Below the pieces are notes generated by a model that searched no databases, had not been told where the DNA came from, and saw only the letters and a program-made list of their open reading frames with translations. A program made the position numbers and the translations under genes. From Clostridia bacterium (GTDB lineage: Bacteria > Bacillota_A > Clostridia > Oscillospirales > CAG-272), in contig JAGBZZ010000007.1 in assembly GCA_017652965.1 (NCBI GenBank), positions 1-8,045 of the forward strand: a stretch of DNA of 8,045 bases, in the 5' to 3' direction. Each line of letters begins with the position of its first letter. Positions within the stretch are counted from its first letter, which is position 1. Below, in pieces: positions 1 to 6,155 of this stretch.

Positions 1-744
1 CATGCCAAGCTTGCCGAATTCGTGTCCCGCCACGGTGCCGTGATTACCGAGTTTTTGCCCGGCACACGGCCGGAGGGGAGAAATTTCCCCATCCGAAATC
101 GCATTATTTCCGGTCTTGCGCAGGCAACTGCGGTCATTGAGGGTGATCTGCGCAGCGGCTCACTGATCACGGCTCGCAAGGCTCGCCAGCAGGAGCGCAT
201 CGTGTATGCAATGCCGGGGCGCGTGGATGAAAAGGGAAGCGAGGGGCCGTGCATGCTTTTGCGTGACGGCGCGCGCCTTTTGACCTCGGCCGATGACATT
301 TTGACCGATTTTGAAAAGATCTACTCGGATAAGATCAATATTTTCCGATTGCTGGAGCGCTCACCCTATCTTGTGGATAAGGTCCTGCGCTCGATGCGCG
401 TATATTCGCGCAGTGACAAAAAGCCGAAAAAAGAAGAGGACGGTAAGAAAGCCCCCGCCGAAGCGGAGGCTCGCTCTCTGCCGCCCACCTCCGCGCCGTC
501 GCAGGAGCCTGCAGGCCTTACGCCGGAGGATGAAAAACGTATTTGTGCCATTCTTACCGAGATCGGGGGGCGAGCAGAGGAGATATACCGTCTGTTGCCC
601 ACCGAGGGAGGGGTTTCCTGCGATGATATCGCCGAGACCGGGATTCCGATCGCCGATATCATGGTGGCAACCGCACAAATGGAAATGCATAGGCTTCTTG
701 AGGTTCTCCCCGGAGGACAGATGAAGCGTTCGATCCCGCATTGA
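1..744 (+). CDS. dprA: DNA-processing protein DprA (Smf), 5' end missing
   Basis: DprA binds incoming single-stranded DNA in the cytoplasm during natural transformation and loads RecA on it; the family is also kept in many bacteria not known to be competent. The frame is open from base 1, giving 247 visible residues, so the N-terminal part, including the start of the Rossmann-like fold, lies outside. Visible hallmarks of the family are FPIRNRIISGL (residues 29-39), SGSLITAR (52-59), a YAMPG stretch (69-73) and a GSEGP...DGARLLTS segment (79-96). A lysine-, glutamate- and proline-rich linker (about 137-175) follows. The end (about 176-243) looks like the C-terminal DprA winged-helix domain, with MEMHRLLEVLPGGQMKR matching its usual last strands. 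The stop is TGA at 742-744, with topA starting 18 bases later. A GTG at 22 is an internal valine in conserved sequence, not the start. The family call is firm; activity in transformation is inferred from family only. Confidence 0.95.
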   Translation, partial: HAKLAEFVSRHGAVITEFLPGTRPEGRNFPIRNRIISGLAQATAVIEGDLRSGSLITARKARQQERIVYAMPGRVDEKGSEGPCMLLRDGARLLTSADDILTDFEKIYSDKINIFRLLERSPYLVDKVLRSMRVYSRSDKKPKKEEDGKKAPAEAEARSLPPTSAPSQEPAGLTPEDEKRICAILTEIGGRAEEIYRLLPTEGGVSCDDIAETGIPIADIMVATAQMEMHRLLEVLPGGQMKRSIPH

Positions 745-746
745 TT

Positions 747-755
747 GGAGAAAGG
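747..755 (+). promoter_or_regulatory. Ribosome binding site of topA
   Basis: The purine stretch GGAGAAAGG ends 7 bases before the ATG at 763. This spacing decides the topA start: the in-frame TTG at 745 lies directly before this site and so cannot use it. Confidence 0.75.
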
Positions 756-762
756 TAACGTT

Positions 763-3015
763 ATGTCGAATTTAGTTATTGTGGAGTCGCCGGCCAAGGC
801 CAGCACGATCAAAGGGTATCTTGGCTCGAATTACAAGGTCATTGCCTCTAAGGGGCATATCCGCGACCTGCCTAAGAGCGGGCTTGGTGTGGATATCGAA
901 AATGACTTTGCTCCGCATTATATCAATATCCGCGGCAAGGGCGATGTCATCGCACAGCTACGGCAGGAAGCGAAAACCGCAGGTAAGATCTTCATGGCAA
1001 CCGACCCTGACCGTGAGGGGGAGGCGATCTCCTGGCATTTGGCGGCCGCACTGGGCATCCCGCTGGAAAAGCAGTGCCGTGTCACCTTCAACGAGATCAC
1101 GAAAAGCGCGGTCAAGGATGCTATCAAGCATCCCAGCAGCATCAATTGCGATCTTGTCAATTCTCAGCAGACCCGCCGCATCCTTGACCGTATCCTCGGC
1201 TATCAGCTGAGCCCCTTCCTTTGGAAGAACGTCAGAAGCGGGCTTTCCGCCGGGCGTGTACAGAGCGTAGCCGCCCGCATTATTTCGGAAAGAGAAGAGG
1301 AGATCCGCTCCTTTACCCCTCAGGAATACTGGACGGTCCACGTGGATGCCACTCTTGCCGACGGCACGGTGGTGGAGACCCGCTTCTTTGGCAAGGACGG
1401 CAACGAGATGCGTCTTTCCAATGAGGCTGAGGCCCGCATGATCACCGATGCGGTCGCCAAAAATCCCTTTGTGCTGAGCGGTGTTCGCCAATCACAGAAG
1501 AGCCGTCTGCCCTCGCCCCCCTTCACGACCTCCACGCTGCAGCAGGAGGCCTCCAAAAAGCTCGGCTTCCAGTCCAAGCGGATCATGAAGACCGCCCAGG
1601 AGCTATATGAAGGTATCAATCTTGGCAGTGAGTTCGGCGGTTTTTCCGGTCTTATTACCTATATGCGTACCGACTCGCTTCGTATTTCCGCCACGGCGCA
1701 GGAAGCGGCCTTTGAGATGATCGACCGTCAGTTCGGTAAGGAGTATCATCCGGCCGAGGCGCGCCAGTTCAAGATGAAGCCGGGCTCGCAGGATGCCCAC
1801 GAGGCTATCCGTCCCTCGGACGTTCACTTGACCCCGGATAAGATCAAAAAGTTCCTCTCGAATGACCAATACCGTCTCTACCGTCTGATCTGGGAGAGAT
1901 TTGTGGCCAGCCAGATGTCCTCGGCCGTATTTTCGCTCCTTTCGCTGGAGTTCACCTGTGGTGAGTATCAGTTCCGCGCCAGCGGCAGCACCGTGAAATT
2001 CAAGGGGTATCTTGCGGTATATGACGACTCTGCCGATCATGAGGACGAGAATGAGCATCGCGGCCTGCCGCACGTTTCCAAGCTTTCTGAAGGGGCGACC
2101 CTTTCGGTGGCCGACAGCACGGCGCGTCAGCACTTTACCGAGCCCCCGCCGCGTTACACTGAGGCGACTCTTATCAAGTTCCTTGAGGATAACGGGATCG
2201 GCCGTCCCAGCACCTATACCGCTATTATTACCACGATCATGGACCGTAACTATGTCCGCCGTGACGGTAAATCCCTGGTGCCCACCCCACTTGGCGAGGT
2301 GACCACCAGACTGATGAAGGAGAATTTCCCCGACATTGTGGACTATCAGTTTACGGCCGATATGGAGGATAAATTCGATAGGATCGCACGCGGCGATGAG
2401 ACACCGCACGCGGTTTTGACCGATTTCTACGACGGATTTTCGGCCGCGCTCAGCCGTGCGATGCAAAACGTGAAGGCGGGCGACGTGGAGATCCCGCCGG
2501 AGGAATCCGAGTTCCTTTGCGACAAATGCGGCCGCACGATGGTCTATAAGACCGGACGCTTTGGGCGGTTTTTGGCCTGCCCCGGCTATCCGGAGTGTAA
2601 GAACACCCTGGCACTCGGCAAGGACGGCAAGCCGCTGGAAAAGAAGAATGACGAGGCGCAGATCGCCGATTTCAAGTGTGAGGAATGCGGCGGCGATATG
2701 ATCCTGCGTAACGGCCGCTACGGCAGCTTTTATGCCTGTGCCAAATATCCTACCTGCAAATTTACCAAGCAAAAGGTGAACGAGCTGGGGGTGAATTGCC
2801 CGAAGTGCGAGGCTAAGATCATCACGAAATTCGGTAAGGGTAAGATGTTTTACAGCTGCGAGAGATTCCCGGATTGCGATTTCTCGACCTGGGATCTTCC
2901 GCTTACCGAAAAGTGCCCCGATTGCGGCGATATTCTGCTGTATAAGAAGAGCAGAAAGACAGTCTACTGCCGGAATAAGCAGTGTGAATACAAAAAGGAA
3001 AACGTAGAAAAATGA
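763..3015 (+). CDS. topA: DNA topoisomerase I (type IA)
   Basis: Relaxes negative supercoils by cutting one DNA strand through a 5'-phosphotyrosine link, limiting hypernegative supercoiling behind RNA polymerase. The product is 750 residues. The TOPRIM domain opens at once ([10 protein letters not shown], with Glu8) and carries the metal-binding DPDREGEA motif (Asp81, Asp83, Glu85). The core includes [19 protein letters not shown] (133-151) and SAGRVQSVA (162-170). The catalytic tyrosine is Tyr300 in [10 protein letters not shown], and a further conserved core segment is [11 protein letters not shown] (479-489). The tail has four Cys4 zinc ribbons: Cys586/589/606/612, 639/642/659/665, 679/682/699/705 and 718/721/736/741. 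All catalytic residues expected for the family are present. The ATG at 763 is chosen because it has a well-placed ribosome binding site and puts TOPRIM at the usual distance from the N terminus; an in-frame TTG at 745 would add six unneeded residues. The stop codon overlaps the trmFO start. Confidence 0.98.
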   Translation: MSNLVIVESPAKASTIKGYLGSNYKVIASKGHIRDLPKSGLGVDIENDFAPHYINIRGKGDVIAQLRQEAKTAGKIFMATDPDREGEAISWHLAAALGIPLEKQCRVTFNEITKSAVKDAIKHPSSINCDLVNSQQTRRILDRILGYQLSPFLWKNVRSGLSAGRVQSVAARIISEREEEIRSFTPQEYWTVHVDATLADGTVVETRFFGKDGNEMRLSNEAEARMITDAVAKNPFVLSGVRQSQKSRLPSPPFTTSTLQQEASKKLGFQSKRIMKTAQELYEGINLGSEFGGFSGLITYMRTDSLRISATAQEAAFEMIDRQFGKEYHPAEARQFKMKPGSQDAHEAIRPSDVHLTPDKIKKFLSNDQYRLYRLIWERFVASQMSSAVFSLLSLEFTCGEYQFRASGSTVKFKGYLAVYDDSADHEDENEHRGLPHVSKLSEGATLSVADSTARQHFTEPPPRYTEATLIKFLEDNGIGRPSTYTAIITTIMDRNYVRRDGKSLVPTPLGEVTTRLMKENFPDIVDYQFTADMEDKFDRIARGDETPHAVLTDFYDGFSAALSRAMQNVKAGDVEIPPEESEFLCDKCGRTMVYKTGRFGRFLACPGYPECKNTLALGKDGKPLEKKNDEAQIADFKCEECGGDMILRNGRYGSFYACAKYPTCKFTKQKVNELGVNCPKCEAKIITKFGKGKMFYSCERFPDCDFSTWDLPLTEKCPDCGDILLYKKSRKTVYCRNKQCEYKKENVEK

Positions 3016-4361
3016 TGTCAAACGGCGAGATCACCGTAGTGGGTGCGGGGCTTGCCGGCTGCGAGGCCGCCTGGCAGGCGGCCGAGGCCGGATGCCACGT
3101 CACGCTTTATGAAATGAAACCCGAAAAGCATTCACCGGCACACACCTCGGACGGATTTGCGGAGCTTGTTTGCTCCAATTCTCTCCGTTCGGACGTGGTG
3201 TCCAACGCGGTGGGACTTCTGAAGGAGGAGCTGCGCCGTCTTTCCTCACTGATCATGAGGGCGGCCGATGCCACCAGAGTTCCTGCGGGGAGTGCCTTGG
3301 CGGTCGACCGTACGCTTTTTTCGCAATACGTGACCGAAAGGATTTCTGCGCATCCGCGCATTACGGTGGTATCCCGCGAAATTACCGAAATTCCCGAGGA
3401 GGGGATCACGGTGATCGCCACCGGCCCCTTGACCTCGCAGCCGCTGGCCGAAAGCATTCTGCGCTTTACGGGGCGTGACTCCCTGTATTTCTTTGACGCA
3501 GCCGCCCCAATCGTCTCGGGGGAGAGCATCGATTATACCAAGGCCTTCTTTGCCTCGCGTTATGGCAAGGGAAATCCCGAGGATTATCTGAATTGCCCCA
3601 TGACCAAAGAGGAATACGAGGCGTTTTATAAGGCACTTACCGAGGCCGAGGTCGCTAAGCTGCATGATTTTGAGGCGGCCGCAGGGCTGACTGTTTTTGA
3701 AGGATGCATGCCGGTGGAGGTGATGGCCTCCCGTGGGGAGGACACCCTGCGTTACGGCCCGATGAAGCCCGTAGGGCTTCCTGTCCCCGCAACCGGCAAG
3801 GACGCGTATGCCACCGTTCAGCTGAGAAGAGAAAATTGCGCGGGGGATATGTATAACCTTGTCGGCTTTCAGACACACCTGACCTTTGGCGAGCAAAGAC
3901 GCGTGTTCCGCATGATCCCCGGGCTTGAAAATGCCGAGTTTTATCGGTACGGCGTCATGCACCGCAATACCTATCTGCATTCCCCCTCGTTGCTTTCTCC
4001 AGATTATTCGGTAAGAGAACGTCCCAGCCTCTTTTTTGCCGGGCAGATGACCGGGGTGGAGGGATACGTGGAGTCTACAGGCTCCGGCTTTGTGGCGGGG
4101 CTTTCCGCCGCTTTGCGTGCCCGTGGGCTTTCGCCTGTCACGTTCCCGCGGGAAACCATGCTGGGGGCAATGGCGCACTACGTCAGCGATCCGGCCGTGA
4201 CGGCCTTTCAACCCATGAACGCGAATTTCGGGATCATCCCCTTGCTTGAAAAGAAGGTAAAGGGAGGGAAGAGTGCGAGAAACGAGGCCTATGCGGCGCG
4301 TTCCCTTTCGCTTATCGATTCATTAGCCACTGAGATTTCCCAATTGGGGAAAGGAATATAA
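3012..4361 (+). CDS. trmFO: Methylenetetrahydrofolate-tRNA (uracil-5-)-methyltransferase TrmFO
   Basis: Makes 5-methyluridine at position 54 in the T loop of tRNAs, taking the carbon from methylenetetrahydrofolate with FAD as cofactor; this is the folate-dependent alternative to SAM-dependent TrmA. The 449-residue product is of normal family length. It starts with the FAD-binding Rossmann motif [16 protein letters not shown] (9-24). It holds YEMKP (33-37), [19 protein letters not shown] (42-60) with Cys54, and VFEGCMPVE (228-236) with Cys232; these correspond to the two functional cysteines known in the family (Cys53 and Cys226 in B. subtilis). [18 protein letters not shown] (283-300) and [18 protein letters not shown] (342-359) are also typical. 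The ATG overlaps the topA stop in an ATGA arrangement, which suggests translational coupling; AAGGAA at 2995-3000 is a rather distant ribosome binding site. A second ATG at 3015 is possible but lies even further from it. Confidence 0.98.
   Translation: MMSNGEITVVGAGLAGCEAAWQAAEAGCHVTLYEMKPEKHSPAHTSDGFAELVCSNSLRSDVVSNAVGLLKEELRRLSSLIMRAADATRVPAGSALAVDRTLFSQYVTERISAHPRITVVSREITEIPEEGITVIATGPLTSQPLAESILRFTGRDSLYFFDAAAPIVSGESIDYTKAFFASRYGKGNPEDYLNCPMTKEEYEAFYKALTEAEVAKLHDFEAAAGLTVFEGCMPVEVMASRGEDTLRYGPMKPVGLPVPATGKDAYATVQLRRENCAGDMYNLVGFQTHLTFGEQRRVFRMIPGLENAEFYRYGVMHRNTYLHSPSLLSPDYSVRERPSLFFAGQMTGVEGYVESTGSGFVAGLSAALRARGLSPVTFPRETMLGAMAHYVSDPAVTAFQPMNANFGIIPLLEKKVKGGKSARNEAYAARSLSLIDSLATEISQLGKGI
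3065..3083 (+). repeat. Perfect short inverted repeat inside the start of trmFO
   Basis: GGCCGCCT (3065-3072) and AGGCGGCC (3076-3083) are exact reverse complements separated by GGC. This gives a GC-rich 8-base-pair hairpin about 50 bases after the trmFO start codon. No T-run follows, so it is not an intrinsic terminator. It encodes the conserved Ala-Ala-Trp-Gln-Ala-Ala part of the FAD motif, so protein constraint may fully explain it. The repeat itself is certain; any function is not shown. Confidence 0.45.
3764..3780 (+). repeat. Perfect short inverted repeat within trmFO
   Basis: GAAGCCC (3764-3770) and GGGCTTC (3774-3780) are exact reverse complements around a GTA loop, a 7-base-pair stem. 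It encodes part of the KPVGLP segment of TrmFO (residues 252-257). No T-run follows. It may be chance; no function is shown. Confidence 0.4.
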
Positions 4362-4362
4362 T

Positions 4363-5436
4363 ATGCGCATTTTGATTGATGTGATGAGCGGTGACAATGC
4401 GCCGCTTGAGCTTTTGCGCGGCGCAGTGCTTGCTGCCGCGGAATATCCCCAGATTTCTATAGCTGTTGTTGGCACGGAGGATCTGATTTACGAGATCGCT
4501 GAGGCCAATGACATCGATCTTGAGGGGATCGAGATCATCCCCTCCACCTCGGTTATCGAGATGGAGGACAAGGCGCTGTCCGTCGTGCGGGACAAGAAGG
4601 ACTCTTCGATGAGCGTGGGGCTTCACGCCCTGGCCGCCGGGGAGGGCGATGCGTTTGTAAGCGCGGGTAATACGGGGGCGCTCCTGGCGGGCGCGACCTT
4701 GCTTGTGCGCCGCATCCGCGGGATCCGCCGTGCGGGCATTGCCAGCATCCTTCCTTTTCCGAACCCTGTGCTTTTGATGGACTGCGGTGCCAATCTTGAG
4801 GTGACGCCCGAGAATATCGAGCAGTTTGCCTACATGGGCTCGCTGTATATGAAGCGGCTGTACGGTCTTTCCGAGCCGCGCGTCGGGCTTCTCAACAACG
4901 GTACCGAGTACAACAAGGGGCTTCCCCTACAGGTGGCATCGTATGAACGGCTGTCGCATTCCGAGCTGAACTTCGTTGGAAACGTGGAGGGAAAGACCCT
5001 TCCGTTCAATTCCTGCGACGTAGCAGTGACCGATGGCTTTACCGGTAACCTTGTCCTCAAGGTGATCGAGGGCATGGGGAAGTTCTTCGGAAGCCTTTTG
5101 AAGGACTTCTTCCACAGCAGTCTGACCACCAAGATCTCGGGTCTTATGGTACAGAACAGGCTTTCGGCCGTCAAAAAGAATCTCGATGCCTCCGAGCATG
5201 GCGGAGCCCCGCTTTTGGGGATCGCCAAGCCGGTCATTAAGGCGCACGGCTCGTCGGATGCCAATGCGATCAAAAACGCCGTGCATCAGGCCATGACCTT
5301 TGTCAGCACCGAGATCAATTACGATATTGCCGAGTGGGCCGCCGAATTTGAAAAGCGCGAGCAAGAGGCCGAGTTCGCAGAAGCCCGGGAGGAACGGCAG
5401 GAGGCTGCCGAGGTAACACAAGACGAAAATAAGTGA
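4363..5436 (+). CDS. plsX: Phosphate acyltransferase PlsX
   Basis: Converts acyl-ACP and inorganic phosphate to acyl-phosphate, the acyl donor for PlsY, at the start of phospholipid synthesis; the family is a peripheral membrane enzyme. The 357-residue product begins MRILIDVMSGDNAPLELLRG, matching the family's N-terminal motif (more often written with MGGDNAP, so Ser9 replaces a glycine). Other family blocks are FVSAGNTGALLAG (98-110), LLMDCGANLE (137-146), VGLLNNGTEYNKG (174-186), NFVGNVEG (203-210), CDVAVTDGFTGNLVLK (218-233) and HGGAPLLGIAKPVIKAHGSS (279-298). After about residue 312 a glutamate-rich tail of some 45 residues, probably helical, makes it longer than the usual 330-345. The ATG sits one base after the trmFO stop, with AAAGGA at 4350-4355 spaced 7 bases from it. 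The partner gene acpP is not next to it. Confidence 0.97.
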   Translation: MRILIDVMSGDNAPLELLRGAVLAAAEYPQISIAVVGTEDLIYEIAEANDIDLEGIEIIPSTSVIEMEDKALSVVRDKKDSSMSVGLHALAAGEGDAFVSAGNTGALLAGATLLVRRIRGIRRAGIASILPFPNPVLLMDCGANLEVTPENIEQFAYMGSLYMKRLYGLSEPRVGLLNNGTEYNKGLPLQVASYERLSHSELNFVGNVEGKTLPFNSCDVAVTDGFTGNLVLKVIEGMGKFFGSLLKDFFHSSLTTKISGLMVQNRLSAVKKNLDASEHGGAPLLGIAKPVIKAHGSSDANAIKNAVHQAMTFVSTEINYDIAEWAAEFEKREQEAEFAEAREERQEAAEVTQDENK

Positions 5437-5455
5437 GGAAACCATGAGCAAGGAA
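5435..5455 (+). promoter_or_regulatory. Two alternative ribosome binding sites for rnc
   Basis: GAGGA at 5435-5439 lies only 4 bases before the ATG at 5444 and overlaps the plsX stop codon. AAGGAA at 5450-5455, inside the first rnc codons, lies about 9 bases before an in-frame ATG at 5465. The second site is better spaced, so both starts are plausible. Confidence 0.5.
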
Positions 5456-6139
5456 ACAACTCCTATGGATCTCGAGAGTAAGATCGGATACCGCTTTCAG
5501 AATGCCGATCTTTTGATGACGGCATTGACACACTCCTCATATACCAACGAAAAGGGCGAGCCATCCTACGAACGCCTTGAATTTCTTGGGGATGCTGTCT
5601 TGCAGATCATCGTAAGCCGGTATCTGTACGAGCGGTTTGCTTCTGTGCCCGAGGGGCTTTTGACCAAATATCGCCAGTATCTTGTCTGCGAGGCTACCTT
5701 AGCTAAAATTGCCCTTTCGCTTTCTCTTGGCGATTATTTGCGCCTGGGGAAGGGGGAAGCGCTGGGAAAGGGCAGATATCGCCCCTCCATCCTTGCCGAC
5801 GTGATGGAATCGCTTCTTGCCGCCGTGTATCTTGACGGCGGGATGGACGTGGCCGAGCCGCTTCTGCTTTCTCTTATGAAGCAGGAGTTGGAAAACTGTG
5901 TAAGAAACAGTGAAGGGGATTACAAGACGCGCCTTCAGCAGCTTGTGGAGCAGGATGGCTCCGAAACGCTGGAGTATGCGGTAACAGACCGCCGCGGGCC
6001 GGATCATGCCCCGATCTATACCATTGAGGCACGCATCAACAGCAACGTAGTGGGGGTAGGCCAAGGCCACTCCAAGCACGAGGCTGAGCAGTCTGCCGCG
6101 CGGGAAGCCCTGCGGCTGTTTGGAATTCTGGAGGAATGA
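5444..6139 (+). CDS. rnc: Ribonuclease III
   Basis: A homodimeric, Mg-dependent endonuclease that cuts double-stranded RNA, processes the rRNA precursor and matures or degrades other RNAs. The product is 231 residues, normal for the family. The RNase III domain carries the signature YERLEFLGDAVL (42-53) with Glu43, Glu46 and Asp50, and ADVMESLLAAVYLDGG (118-133) with Asp119 and Glu122. These match in spacing the five acidic catalytic residues of E. coli RNase III (38, 41, 45, 114, 117). The double-stranded RNA-binding domain covers about 158-228, from DYKTRLQQLVEQ to GQGHSKHEAEQSAAREAL. The start is uncertain: ATG 5444 follows plsX by 7 bases, whereas ATG 5465 gives a 224-residue protein with a better-spaced ribosome binding site; both keep the whole domain. 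It sits between plsX and smc, as is common in Bacillota, but without acpP before it. Confidence 0.97.
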   Translation: MSKETTPMDLESKIGYRFQNADLLMTALTHSSYTNEKGEPSYERLEFLGDAVLQIIVSRYLYERFASVPEGLLTKYRQYLVCEATLAKIALSLSLGDYLRLGKGEALGKGRYRPSILADVMESLLAAVYLDGGMDVAEPLLLSLMKQELENCVRNSEGDYKTRLQQLVEQDGSETLEYAVTDRRGPDHAPIYTIEARINSNVVGVGQGHSKHEAEQSAAREALRLFGILEE

Positions 6140-6155
6140 AAGAAGGGGAGCGTCT

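Noticed and set aside
22..744. GTG at 22 as the start of a separate 240-residue protein
   Set aside because: The frame is open to base 1 and the residues before and after it (HAKLAEF then VSRHGAVITEF) are continuous DprA sequence, so this is a truncated gene and the GTG is an internal valine.
745..762. TTG at 745 as the topA start
   Set aside because: It follows the dprA stop directly and lies before the ribosome binding site at 747-755; ATG 763 is correctly spaced and gives the usual TopA N terminus.
1603..3021. 472-codon open frame on the minus strand opposite topA
   Set aside because: It is exactly in register with topA codons and arises from lack of TTA, CTA and TCA; the protein resembles no family I know.
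3246..4211. 321-codon open frame on the minus strand opposite trmFO
   Set aside because: Again in register with the sense codons, with no recognisable domain; a shadow of trmFO.
5190..5220. Two adjacent small stems (CTCCG/CGGAG and CCCC/GGGG) near the end of plsX, considered as a terminator
   Set aside because: Stems are only 4-5 base pairs, no T-run follows, and the bases encode the conserved SEHGGAPLLG block of PlsX.
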